The notes below the pieces were generated by a model. That model did not search any database, had not been told where the DNA came from, and worked only from the letters and a program-made list of their open reading frames with translations. A DNA stretch of 64,000 nt from assembly GCF_004364645.1 (NCBI RefSeq), contig NZ_SOAW01000001.1, positions 2,294,001 to 2,358,000 of the forward strand, given 5' to 3'. Position 1 is the stretch's first letter. The number at the start of each line of letters is the position of its first letter. Positions 24,961 through 33,542 of this stretch are shown one piece after another. Source of the stretch: Naumannella halotolerans. GTDB lineage: Bacteria; Actinomycetota; Actinomycetes; Propionibacteriales; Propionibacteriaceae. A program made the position numbers and the translations under genes.

Positions 24961-26022
24961 TCAGGCTGGGTAGCTGACCTCGGGATCTTCCGCCGACGCC
25001 CAGGAGGCCTCCGGCTCGGCAGGCTTCTGCGTGGGCAGCGCCCGCCGCTGGGTAGCCGGGCCGCGTGGCCCGTAGGCGCCCATCCACCGGGTGATCTCGA
25101 AGAACACCTGGTCGCGAACGGGTTCGGCCGACAGGACCAGATCGTGCATACCGTCGGGGATCCGGATGATGGTCACGTTCAGCCCCAGACGAACCGCGCG
25201 TTCGGAGATCTGCCGGACGTCGAGGACCACATCGGCCTTGGTCATCTGCTCGTCCCAGTTCCGCCGGAACAGGCTGCGACCGGAGGCGAGCACCAGGATC
25301 GGGCAGCCGATGCCGAGACCCTTGGCCACGCGTTGGTGACCGTTCAACACCGCCTGCAGCCAGCCGGCCCGGACCACCGCATCAGCACCGGTCTTCAGGT
25401 CCAGGTCGTAGTCCCACTCACCACCGTGTTCGACATGGGTCGAACGTCGGGTGAACCCCTCCGAGAGCGACAGCGGCGTGGTCGGCCGCAGGGTGCCGAC
25501 CGACTGCACCATCGGCGGCCCGAGGGCCCGCACGGCCTGCGACCCCTGCAGGTCCAGCCACGGTGAGTTCAGCACCAGTGCGGCAAGTTCACCCGGCCGA
25601 TCCGCTGCATAGAGGGTGCTGATCAGTCCGCCCGTGGAGTGTCCCATCAGCAGCACGTGGGAGTGCTCGGCCCGGATCAGTTCCAGGGCAGCATCCAGTT
25701 CGGCGTAGTACTCCGAGAGATCGGTGGTGAATCCGAACAGCAAACCCGGTTGGAAGCTTCGCCCGTACCGACGCAGGTCCAACGCGTAGAAGGCGGTGTC
25801 GGCGGAGGTCCAGTAATCGGCCAGGTGCGTCTGGAAGAAGTAGTCGTTCCAGCCGTGGACGTAGAGCACTGCCACGTCCGAGGCCGCCTGCTGCACCGGT
25901 CGGACCAAGGTGCCGACGATGTCGGCCTCGTCGGTCTCCCCGGGGTAGCGGGTTGCCTCGGGCAATTCGATGATGCGCTGTTCGAAACCCGACAGAAGGG
26001 TGTCAGGCGTCCACCGCGTCAT
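24961..26022 (-). CDS. Alpha/beta hydrolase (lysophospholipase-like)
   Basis: 353-residue alpha/beta-hydrolase. VLYVHGWNDYFFQTHLADYW forms the oxyanion region, GHSTGGLISTLYAA holds the nucleophilic serine, and the acid and histidine probably fall in ILVLASGRS and PDGMHDLVLS. The arrangement resembles monoglyceride lipase/lysophospholipase family members; no signal peptide is visible, so it is cytoplasmic. The C-terminal 40 residues are a non-conserved charged tail. It starts 9 nt after the DUF3073 stop and is probably cotranscribed with it. The substrate is unknown. Confidence 0.83.
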   Translation of the reverse strand: MTRWTPDTLLSGFEQRIIELPEATRYPGETDEADIVGTLVRPVQQAASDVAVLYVHGWNDYFFQTHLADYWTSADTAFYALDLRRYGRSFQPGLLFGFTTDLSEYYAELDAALELIRAEHSHVLLMGHSTGGLISTLYAADRPGELAALVLNSPWLDLQGSQAVRALGPPMVQSVGTLRPTTPLSLSEGFTRRSTHVEHGGEWDYDLDLKTGADAVVRAGWLQAVLNGHQRVAKGLGIGCPILVLASGRSLFRRNWDEQMTKADVVLDVRQISERAVRLGLNVTIIRIPDGMHDLVLSAEPVRDQVFFEITRWMGAYGPRGPATQRRALPTQKPAEPEASWASAEDPEVSYPA

Positions 26023-26031
26023 CGAAGGGCC

Positions 26032-26259
26032 TCAACCGGACTTGCGAAGGTCCTCGTCCACATCGGCGTACTTCGCCGCCAGATCCGCCCACTCATCGGG
26101 GATCTCTTCCTGGGGAGCTTCTTCGGGCTCGTAGGGATGCTCGTCCCCGCGGCCGGACCGGAGCTCCCGCTCCAGCGACTGGAAATCGGTGTCCACGGGA
26201 CGGTACTTGAGCTCCCGGGCCACCTTGGTCTGCTTTGCCTTTGCACGGCCGCGCCCCAT
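26032..26259 (-). CDS. DUF3073 family protein
   Basis: 75-residue protein beginning MGRGRAKAKQTKVARELKYR, the diagnostic N-terminus of DUF3073, followed by an acidic C-terminal half (EEIPDEWADLAAKYADVDEDL). It is a conserved small actinobacterial protein of unknown function, commonly encoded next to purM, as here. The basic N-terminus suggests nucleic acid contact, but nothing is established. Confidence 0.9.
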   Translation of the reverse strand: MGRGRAKAKQTKVARELKYRPVDTDFQSLERELRSGRGDEHPYEPEEAPQEEIPDEWADLAAKYADVDEDLRKSG

Positions 26260-26435
26260 ATGGGTCGACCCCCTCGCACTCGTCTCGCGGCGAACCGCTG
26301 CTCATCACTGTTTCGTGCTGCACAGGCTACCCGTTGCCCGGGCCCCAGCAAACCCAGTCGGACAAGTGTCGACGCTCACACTTGGCAACTGCGCTGCGGC
26401 GCCGTGCGGGAAGCCACCGGAGACAGGGTCGCAGA

Positions 26436-27485
26436 TCAGCCGGCGGGGTGGTCCCCGATCAGTTCGACACCTTCCAGACCGGCTTCCACGGTGCCGCAGA
26501 CCCAGGCCGGTACGCCGCGCTCGCCGAGCAGTTCGACCGCGGCATCGGCATCGGCAGGGGCAACCACCGCGACCATGCCGACGCCCATGTTGAGCGTCGC
26601 CTCCAGGTCGAGCCGGTCCACCGATCCGGTCCGGCCGATGAAGTCGAAGATCGGTGCCGGCCGCCAGGTCGCCCGGTCAACCTTGGCCCCGGTACCCCCC
26701 GGCAGCACCCGGGCCAGGTTGTTCGCCAGACCGCCACCGGTGATGTGGCTCATCGCATGCACCTGCAGGGTACGGGCGAGCTCCAGACAGGCCTTGGTGT
26801 AGATCCGGGTCGGGACCAACAGCTCCTCCCCCAGCAGCTTGCCGGCACCGGGTACGCGATCCTCCAGCCCGATGCCCGACTCGGCCAGTACGTGCCGCAC
26901 CAGGGAGTACCCGTTGGAGTGCAGCCCCGAGGACTCCATCGCGATCAGCACATCACCGGAGCGGACCCAACCGGCGCCGAGGATCCGGTCCCGCTCGACC
27001 ACACCGGTGGTCGCACCGGCGACGTCGTACTCATCGGGATCCAGCAGCCCGGGATGTTCGGCGGTCTCGCCACCGAGCAGTGCCGCACCGGCCTCCTCGC
27101 AGCCGGTGGCGATGCCGTCGACGATCGCCGCGATCCGCTCCGGCTCCAGGACGCCGCAGGCGATGTAGTCGGTGACGAACAGGGGCTCGGCACCGCAGAC
27201 CACCAGGTCATCGACCAACATGGCCACCAGGTCGATGCCGATGGTGTCGTGCACGTCGAGTGCCTGGGCGATCGCCACCTTCGTCCCCACCCCGTCGGTG
27301 GAGGTCGCGAGCACCGGGTGGTCGTAGCCCTTCAGGGCGGCCGCATCGAAGAACCCGGCGAAACCGCCCAGTCCGCCCAGCACCTCCGGGCGCTGGGTGC
27401 GGGCCACCGAATCCTTCATCAGGGCGACCGCACGCTCGCCGGCCTCGATGTCGACACCGGCGGCGGCGTAGGCGCTCTTGGTCAT
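26436..27485 (-). CDS. purM: Phosphoribosylformylglycinamidine cyclo-ligase (AIR synthetase)
   Basis: Fifth step of purine synthesis: ATP-dependent closure of FGAM to AIR. The 349-residue protein starts SAYAAAGVDIEAGERAVALMK and has TDGVGTKVAIAQ, DLVAMLVDDLVVCGAEPLFV, LLGGETAEHPGL, SSGLHSNGYSLVR and HITGGGLANNLARVLP, all PurM hallmarks. The start ATG lies 16 nt after the purF stop with GAGGGAGA upstream, so purF-purM is an operon. The frame is open further upstream inside purF, but that part is not PurM-like. Confidence 0.96.
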   Translation of the reverse strand: MTKSAYAAAGVDIEAGERAVALMKDSVARTQRPEVLGGLGGFAGFFDAAALKGYDHPVLATSTDGVGTKVAIAQALDVHDTIGIDLVAMLVDDLVVCGAEPLFVTDYIACGVLEPERIAAIVDGIATGCEEAGAALLGGETAEHPGLLDPDEYDVAGATTGVVERDRILGAGWVRSGDVLIAMESSGLHSNGYSLVRHVLAESGIGLEDRVPGAGKLLGEELLVPTRIYTKACLELARTLQVHAMSHITGGGLANNLARVLPGGTGAKVDRATWRPAPIFDFIGRTGSVDRLDLEATLNMGVGMVAVVAPADADAAVELLGERGVPAWVCGTVEAGLEGVELIGDHPAG

Positions 27486-27501
27486 ACGTGGTCTCCCTCG
27501 G

Positions 27502-29070
27502 TCATGCTTCGACTCCCTGCAGGGAGACATCGTCGGCGACGGCCCCGTTGCGGGCCTGGTTCCCGGTCCCGGAATCGTCCAGGTCCAGCGTCTCCTCAAC
27601 CTCGTCCAAGGTGGGCTGTTCGGCCACCGGGCGACGGGCCGACAAGGGCAGCTCGACGGGGTAGATCCCGTCGAAACAGGCCCGGCACAGCTCGTCCTTC
27701 GGCACGGTGGTGGCCTCGATCAGCCCGTCCAGGCTCAGGTAGCCCAGCGAATCGGCGCCGATCGAGCGGCAGATCTCCTCCACCCCCAGGCCACTGGCGA
27801 TCAGTTCGGCCCGGGTGGCGAAATCGATGCCGTAGAAACACGGCCAGCGCACCGGCGGGGCGGAGATCCGCACGTGCACCTCGGCCGCGCCCGCCTCCCG
27901 CAGCATCCGCAGGAGCGCGCGTTGGGTGTTGCCCCGCACGATCGTGTCGTCGACGACCACCAGCCGCTGACCCTCGATGATCTCCCGCAACGGATTCAAC
28001 TTCAGCCGGATGCCGAGCTGTCGAATGGTCTGGCTGGGCTGGATGAAGGTACGACCGACATAGGAGTTCTTCACCAGACCCATGCCGAAGGGGATCTTCG
28101 ACTCCTGGGCATACCCGATCGCCGCCGGGGTGCCGGACTCGGGCACCGGGATCACCAGGTCGGCGTCGGCCGGCGACTCGATGGCCAGTGTGCGGCCGAT
28201 CGCGAGCCGGGTCTCGTGGACGTTCCGGTCGTTGATCGTGGTGTCGGGCCGGGCCAGGTAGACGTACTCGAACAGACATCCCTTGCGGGCGGGTTCGGCG
28301 AACCGTTCGGTGACCAGGCCATCGGAGTTGATCATGATCAACTCACCGGGCTCGATCTCGCGGACCAGGGAGGCGCCGACGATGTCCAGGGCAGCGGTCT
28401 CGGAGGCGACCACCCAGCCGCGGTCGAGGCGGCCGAGCACCAGCGGCCGGATGCCCTGGGGATCCCGTGCGGCGTACAGGGTGTCGGAGTCCATGAAGGT
28501 CAGGCAGAAGGCACCGCGCAGCCGCGGCAGCACCCGCCGCGCCGCCTCCAGGATGGACAGCTCGGGGTCTGCCACCAGCAGGGCGGACAGGATCGCGGTG
28601 TCGGAGGTGGAGTCCATCCGGGTCTTGTGCGGTACGGCCGGGGCGTTGTCGAACTCGCTGAGCCACTCCTCCAGCTCATCGGTGTTCGTCAGGTTCCCGT
28701 TGTGCCCCAGTGCCAGACCGCCGTCGGCGGTGGGCCGGAAGGTCGGTTGGGCGTTGTCCCAGACCGAGGCGCCGGTGGTCGAGTAGCGGGTGTGCCCGAT
28801 CGCCAACTGGCCGGTGAGTGAGTTCAGTGTGGCTTCGTCGAAGACCTGCGACACGAGTCCCATGTCCTTGAAGACCATCATCCGGTTGCCGTCGGTGACG
28901 GCGATACCGGCCGACTCCTGACCCCGGTGCTGCAGCGCGTAGAGGCCGTAGAACGTCAGCTTGCCGACTTCCTCACCCGGCGCCCACACACCGAAGACGC
29001 CACAGGCATCCTGGGGTCCGCGATCGTTGGGGTCGAGTTCATGGGTCAACAGGCCGTCGGGTCGGGGCAC
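27502..29070 (-). CDS. purF: Amidophosphoribosyltransferase
   Basis: Commits PRPP to purine synthesis: glutamine plus PRPP gives 5-phosphoribosylamine. The 522-residue precursor has a 22-residue N-terminal segment before DACGVFGVW; Cys23 should be exposed as the N-terminal nucleophile after processing, as in the Bacillus-type enzyme. Glutaminase motifs are YALQHRGQESAGIA and GHTRYSTTG; the PRPP-binding loop is LVVVDDTIVRGNTQRALL. Cysteines for a 4Fe-4S cluster appear in PPVRWPCFYGIDF and DELCRACFDGIYP. It is divergent from the beta-propeller gene and has its own leaderless-type promoter. Confidence 0.96.
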   Translation of the reverse strand: MPRPDGLLTHELDPNDRGPQDACGVFGVWAPGEEVGKLTFYGLYALQHRGQESAGIAVTDGNRMMVFKDMGLVSQVFDEATLNSLTGQLAIGHTRYSTTGASVWDNAQPTFRPTADGGLALGHNGNLTNTDELEEWLSEFDNAPAVPHKTRMDSTSDTAILSALLVADPELSILEAARRVLPRLRGAFCLTFMDSDTLYAARDPQGIRPLVLGRLDRGWVVASETAALDIVGASLVREIEPGELIMINSDGLVTERFAEPARKGCLFEYVYLARPDTTINDRNVHETRLAIGRTLAIESPADADLVIPVPESGTPAAIGYAQESKIPFGMGLVKNSYVGRTFIQPSQTIRQLGIRLKLNPLREIIEGQRLVVVDDTIVRGNTQRALLRMLREAGAAEVHVRISAPPVRWPCFYGIDFATRAELIASGLGVEEICRSIGADSLGYLSLDGLIEATTVPKDELCRACFDGIYPVELPLSARRPVAEQPTLDEVEETLDLDDSGTGNQARNGAVADDVSLQGVEA

Positions 29071-29076
29071 GTTCGA

Positions 29077-29082
29077 AGTCTA
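29077..29082 (-). promoter_or_regulatory. -10 box TAGACT for purF
   Basis: TAGACT, 6 nt, then the GTG at 29070. No Shine-Dalgarno sequence is present. Confidence 0.55.
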
Positions 29083-29215
29083 ACCGTGCCGAGCGACGAT
29101 TGTGTCCACTCGATTCAGCTGTCCTGCCCGGCGGGATACGGGGTGGCCGGAGCCCGAGCCGGCCCAAGGCGCACGACCGCAGGCTGAGCGTCCGGCAGGC
29201 GAACCCGTCGGCCAC

Positions 29216-29221
29216 CATAAT
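29216..29221 (+). promoter_or_regulatory. -10 box CATAAT for the beta-propeller gene
   Basis: CATAAT, 6 nt, then ATG at 29228, in the 157-bp spacer divergent from purF. The frame is open to 29102, but this box marks 29228 as the start. Confidence 0.45.
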
Positions 29222-29227
29222 GTCGCC

Positions 29228-31228
29228 ATGTCGGGGGATTGGGGCGCCGGGTCGCCCTGGAATGCACATACGGGCGCGGTACGGGGTCCGCATCCGTCCG
29301 GACCACCCTGGGGGCCGCCCCAGGGGCCCGGGCCGCAGGGCCGACCACCGGGCAGACCTGGACCGCAGGGCCCACCCGACGCAGGACCGCAGGGCCCGCC
29401 ACCGGGAGAACCGGGACCGCAGGGCCCACCTCCGGGAGGACCGCAAGGCCCGCCACAGCAGCAGCTCGCGCCCCCGGGCCGTGCCGCACCGCGTCGCTCC
29501 TGGGCCGTCGTCGCCGTCCCGACGGTGCTGAGCCTGGCAGTGGTGGCAGCCACCGTGGCGGCCGCGACCCCGGCCGCCGGCCCGGTCGACAGTGCGGGTC
29601 CGGTGGCCGGACTGCTGCCGGCGCGGGCAGTGACCGAGTGGCGGTCCGATTCGGCCCTGCGGGGCACCTGGCAGGTGAACCAGGCGGTCCTGCCCGGTGA
29701 GGTCGGCTGGTCGGGTCTGCCAATGCCCGTCCGGGAGCAGGTCAGTGGGCCCGAGGCCGAGCAGTGGCTGGGTGTGGATGCGATCGGCCCGGTGGACAAT
29801 CTGCAGCGCACTTCGCTGGACTTCGCCGTCAGTGAGCAGGAGGTACGGTTCGTCTCCGCCGCCACCAACGGCGGGGCGGTCAGCTTCTCCCCCGGTCTGC
29901 CGGTGCTCGACCCGGTGATCCTGTCCGGTGAACGGCAGCGCTGGTCGGGCCGGGTACGAACCAATGACGAGCAGCCGGTGGTGGCGAATGCCCTCATCAC
30001 CGCCGAACCGATCGGAAACTCCTGCACCCGGACCGTCGCCGAGATCGGTGACGACAGCTACAGCTTCGACTGGTGCCCCGGCGAGGGGCTGAGTGGCTGG
30101 GTGAGCACCATCGACTCCGTCGGGCTCGGCTTCGAGATGGAGACCGTCGAGCCGCCGACGGTGGCCGACCCGGCCGGATTCGACGATGTCGCCGCAACCG
30201 AGTTGCGGGGTACCGAGGTGCGGCCGATCCGCTTCTTCCGGACCGTCGCCGGCCAGTACCGCGAGGAGCTCGTACCGATGGGATCGCGGGCGGCATGGGC
30301 CGGGGACCAGTTGGTGGTGGCCGACACCGGCGGCCGCGTGACCTCCTGGCTGCCGCTCGACGACGCCGACGGCACCGCCGCCGAGGATTTCTCCGGTCAC
30401 CTCGCGTTCTGGCGTACCACCCCGGGCGGGTCCGTCCGCGGACTGGCCACGGTCGGTGCGGTGACCGTGGTCGGGACCACCGATCGGGCGGTGATCGCCT
30501 ACGACCGCGACGGCCGCGAGCTGTGGCGAAGGGTGATGGACGAGGCCGTCACCTCGGTACTCAGCTGGGGTGAACTGATCGTGGCCGCCGATGCCGGCGG
30601 CACGGTGGTCGCCCTGGCTGCCGGCGACGGCACCCAGAGCTGGCTGGCCGACGGGATTGAGGAGGTCCTGGCGGTCGGCGGGTCGAATGCCGGGGTGGTG
30701 ATGGTACGGCGGGGCACCACCGTGCAGGCCCTGTCCACCACCACCGGTGACCCGTTGTGGAGCACCCGGTTCGACGGTGACTCGACTGCGGTGGCGGTCT
30801 CCGGTGACACCGTCGGGCTGCGGGTCGGCAACTGGCTGGTCGCCCACGAGGCTCGGACCGGTCGACGCCTGTGGCACGACTCGATCGCCGATGGCCGTTT
30901 CCTTTACGGCATCCCGGCCGGGTTGGTGGTGACCGGTCGCCGAACGACGGTCCTCGATGCCGGCGGCAACACCGTCTGGGAGAACTCGGACCGGATGATC
31001 GGGGCGGACCCGCTGGTCCCGAGCGCCAATGGGTCGAGTTCGACCGCCGATGAGCTGGTCGCCGACGGACCGGGCCGGCTGCTGGTCGGCGGCCCCGGGG
31101 AGTTCGAGCTGGCCTGGGACTATCCCGCGCAGCGCGAGCCACCCGAACTCGCCCCGGTACGCGCCGACCGCGGAGTGATCACCCTGCAGCGAGAACCCAC
31201 GGGTTACGGCTGGCTGGAGTATCGATGA
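29228..31228 (+). CDS. Membrane-anchored PQQ-like beta-propeller protein
   Basis: 666-residue protein: a cytoplasmic Pro/Gly/Gln-rich segment (about 15-85) with collagen-like GPQGPP repeats, one transmembrane helix (about 87-110) and a large extracytoplasmic part. The second half carries repeated propeller blades of the PQQ type (GDQLVVADTGGRVTSWLPL, TTDRAVIAYDRDGRELWRRV, GTVVALAAGDGTQSW, TTVQALSTTTGDPLWS). There is no obvious enzyme motif, so it is likely a binding or scaffold protein at the cell surface. A second protein of the same architecture lies at 59974-61272. The gene is coupled to the next through a chain of ATGA overlaps. Confidence 0.78.
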   Translation: MSGDWGAGSPWNAHTGAVRGPHPSGPPWGPPQGPGPQGRPPGRPGPQGPPDAGPQGPPPGEPGPQGPPPGGPQGPPQQQLAPPGRAAPRRSWAVVAVPTVLSLAVVAATVAAATPAAGPVDSAGPVAGLLPARAVTEWRSDSALRGTWQVNQAVLPGEVGWSGLPMPVREQVSGPEAEQWLGVDAIGPVDNLQRTSLDFAVSEQEVRFVSAATNGGAVSFSPGLPVLDPVILSGERQRWSGRVRTNDEQPVVANALITAEPIGNSCTRTVAEIGDDSYSFDWCPGEGLSGWVSTIDSVGLGFEMETVEPPTVADPAGFDDVAATELRGTEVRPIRFFRTVAGQYREELVPMGSRAAWAGDQLVVADTGGRVTSWLPLDDADGTAAEDFSGHLAFWRTTPGGSVRGLATVGAVTVVGTTDRAVIAYDRDGRELWRRVMDEAVTSVLSWGELIVAADAGGTVVALAAGDGTQSWLADGIEEVLAVGGSNAGVVMVRRGTTVQALSTTTGDPLWSTRFDGDSTAVAVSGDTVGLRVGNWLVAHEARTGRRLWHDSIADGRFLYGIPAGLVVTGRRTTVLDAGGNTVWENSDRMIGADPLVPSANGSSSTADELVADGPGRLLVGGPGEFELAWDYPAQREPPELAPVRADRGVITLQREPTGYGWLEYR

Positions 31229-31261
31229 ACCTGGAGTATCGATGAAGCCGGAGTTTCGATG
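31221..31261 (+). promoter_or_regulatory. Tandem translation-coupling motif with two micro-ORFs
   Basis: A 17-bp unit ending TCGATGA is present three times. The propeller gene's stop overlaps an ATG at 31225 (MNLEYR-stop), whose stop overlaps an ATG at 31242 (MKPEFR-stop), whose stop overlaps the ATG of the next gene at 31259. Each unit also contains a GGAG ribosome binding site. Confidence 0.7.
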
Positions 31262-33205
31262 AACACCGTCACGCCATCCCGGCCGGACCACCGGCCGACC
31301 AGCGGTGAGCCCGGTCTGCTGCGACAGGTGTTCGACAAGGTGGTGGTCGAACAGGTACGCGCCGGACGGTTGCGCAGCAAGGGTCTGCCCCCCGGTGTGC
31401 AACCGCTGGTGACGATCACGCTGGTGCTCTACGGGGTGCTGGCTGCGGTGGTGATCACCGGCGGTTGGGTACGCAGGCTGTTCGCCGTGGACAGTTCGGC
31501 CTTCGGCCTGCCCGCTGAACTGGTCGGCCCGGCGATTGCCATGACCACCGTCCTGGTGGCGATCCTGATCACCGCCGGAATGCACGCTCCCTGGCTGCTG
31601 CGGGCCGCGGGCATCCTCTCCGCACTGCTGCTCTGGATCGCTGTCTGGGCGGCGACCGATCCGCTCACCTGTGTCGCGGCCGCCATCGGGTTGCTGGTGA
31701 TCATCGGGTTCCAGGTGCTGCGTCGCAGTCAGGCATTCGTCTGGTGGGAGTACGCGGTGAACCTGGCCGTGGTCGGCGCGGTGACCGTGACCAGTGTCGT
31801 GATCGCCCTCCGCCCGGCGCTGTTGGCCGGTCAGACCGACCCCAGTCTGTTGATCACCTCGGTGGTGCTGGCGACAGTGGTCTTCGCGATTCCGTTCACC
31901 ATCAGTTCGGGTGCGGCGGTCACCGAGCTGGCCTTCTCCACCTCCACCTGGTTGGTGGAACTGTTCGGGCGCCGCTACTCCCGGCGTACCCAACTGTGGT
32001 TGATCGTGGCCGTCGCGGTGATCAGTTGGTCGGTGGTCTTGTGGCGATTCTCCCGTTCACCCCTGCCACTGCTGCCGTTGACGCTGAACCTGCTGGTCAC
32101 CGCTGTGGCCCTGGCCTGCACTGCGGCCCTGTGGCTGGCGATGGACCGGTACTTCGACGACCGTTCCCGGGTTGCCGGGCTCCGGGTCGACAACGACACC
32201 GATGTCGCCGATCTGGCCGCCAGTTTCCGTCCGCTCGCGATCTACGTCGGCATCGCCTTGTCGCTTCCGGTGTCGCTGAACGTGATCTGGTCGGCGATGG
32301 AACGCGGGATCGCGCAACTGTTGGCACAAGCCGGGGTGGCAGTTACTCCGCAGGACCTGGCCACCCGGTTGTCCCGGCTGGCGGGTCTGGACGACGCACT
32401 GTCGCTGACCAGTGACCTGCTCGGGGCGGCAATCGGTACGGTCGCGGCCGTCGCGGCCTTTCGACGGGGTCGACGCGGCGCCGCCGAGCTGGCCGCGGTG
32501 ATCGGGTTCTTCTGCCTGCTCCGATTCCTGTCCGGACTGGGAATGCCCTTCCTCGACTTCGACCTGAACACCCTGTGTGCGGTGATGTTGATCATCTGCA
32601 CCGTCGTCGGTCTGCGCTGGGCGCTGCAGCATCGGCTGACCACGAACCGGCTGCACGCGCTCGGGGTGGCGATGTTGCTCAGTGCGGCGGTGACCGGTCG
32701 GGAGATCCTGGCCGACCCGATCGGCTGGCTGTTGGGCTCGACCACCGGTGCCTTGATCGTCTTCGGCCTGCTGTGGAATCTGCTCACCGGGGCCGATCAC
32801 GCCAATGGCGACTCACCAGCATTCCCCCGCGCGGGCCGAACCCTGGCTGTGGTGGGTTACCTGACCACGGCGATGCTGGTGGCCGCCTTCGATTCGCTGG
32901 CGGTCACCTTTGCGATCGACCTGGACTCGTTCGTCGAACTGGGAGCCGGGGTCCTCGGTACCGCCTTGTTGCTGACCGGTCTGTGGGCGGTGCTGGACGC
33001 GGGCACACGCGATGCCGCAACGGTCGAGGCCCGGCGGTTCGCTCCGATCGGCGCCCCCGATCCGTGGCTGGACCACGCCGCAACGCCCTCACCGGGAGGC
33101 GGACAGGCCTGGTCGCCCGGCCGGGGCGAGCAGGGCTCCGGCATCACTCCAGGGACTCGTCCAGATCAACCGCGAAATGGGCCGCCGCCGCAGTGGCGGC
33201 CGTGA
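31259..33205 (+). CDS. Polytopic membrane protein of unknown function
   Basis: 648-residue integral membrane protein with about a dozen hydrophobic segments from residue 50 to 590, a 45-residue cytoplasmic N-terminus and a Pro/Gly-rich C-terminal tail. I do not recognise a family or catalytic motif. One hydrophilic loop (about 295-320; DDRSRVAGLRVDNDTDVADLAA) divides the helices. It is translationally coupled to the upstream membrane-anchored beta-propeller, so the two probably form a complex; a periplasmic propeller plus a polytopic partner is the pattern of transport or envelope-assembly machines, but this is only inference. Its last 62 bp overlap the convergent gene at 33144. Confidence 0.75.
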   Translation: MNTVTPSRPDHRPTSGEPGLLRQVFDKVVVEQVRAGRLRSKGLPPGVQPLVTITLVLYGVLAAVVITGGWVRRLFAVDSSAFGLPAELVGPAIAMTTVLVAILITAGMHAPWLLRAAGILSALLLWIAVWAATDPLTCVAAAIGLLVIIGFQVLRRSQAFVWWEYAVNLAVVGAVTVTSVVIALRPALLAGQTDPSLLITSVVLATVVFAIPFTISSGAAVTELAFSTSTWLVELFGRRYSRRTQLWLIVAVAVISWSVVLWRFSRSPLPLLPLTLNLLVTAVALACTAALWLAMDRYFDDRSRVAGLRVDNDTDVADLAASFRPLAIYVGIALSLPVSLNVIWSAMERGIAQLLAQAGVAVTPQDLATRLSRLAGLDDALSLTSDLLGAAIGTVAAVAAFRRGRRGAAELAAVIGFFCLLRFLSGLGMPFLDFDLNTLCAVMLIICTVVGLRWALQHRLTTNRLHALGVAMLLSAAVTGREILADPIGWLLGSTTGALIVFGLLWNLLTGADHANGDSPAFPRAGRTLAVVGYLTTAMLVAAFDSLAVTFAIDLDSFVELGAGVLGTALLLTGLWAVLDAGTRDAATVEARRFAPIGAPDPWLDHAATPSPGGGQAWSPGRGEQGSGITPGTRPDQPRNGPPPQWRP

Positions 33206-33470
33206 CGGCGAACACCGCGGGCCAGGCGCCGATCTTCTTCGCCAGCGGATGGCTGGCGCCGAAGCCGAGCCCGTACAGGGCCGCCAGCGCGGCGGTGGTG
33301 GCGGGACCGGACTTGGCCAGCCAGGTTCGACCGGCGTAGACCCCGGCAAGCCCGAGCACCACACCGCCGAGTGGGCGGATACCGGTCTCCCGTGCCGTCA
33401 GGTATCCGCCGATCAGGCCGGCCGCCACGATCGGGGCCGTCTTCACCGTCTGCGCATCCTTCAAAGCCAT
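33144..33470 (-). CDS. Small membrane protein, unknown
   Basis: 108 residues with three or four moderately hydrophobic, Gly/Ala-rich helices (APIVAAGLIGGYLTAR, GGVVLGLAGVYAGRTWLA, TTAALAALYGLGFGASHPLA, AVFAVTAATAAAAHFAV). No family was recognised. The ATG has GGGAGAG immediately upstream, at short spacing, supporting real translation. The 3' end overlaps the end of the convergent polytopic membrane gene by 62 bp, which is unusual for two real genes, so the exact 3' part of one of them deserves caution. Confidence 0.65.
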   Translation of the reverse strand: MALKDAQTVKTAPIVAAGLIGGYLTARETGIRPLGGVVLGLAGVYAGRTWLAKSGPATTAALAALYGLGFGASHPLAKKIGAWPAVFAVTAATAAAAHFAVDLDESLE

Positions 33471-33542
33471 CTCTCTCCCTTGTTCAGCCGAGCGGAACGA
33501 TCGTGCCGATGACCCTAGCTCGGACCCGGAACTGGCGAATGC

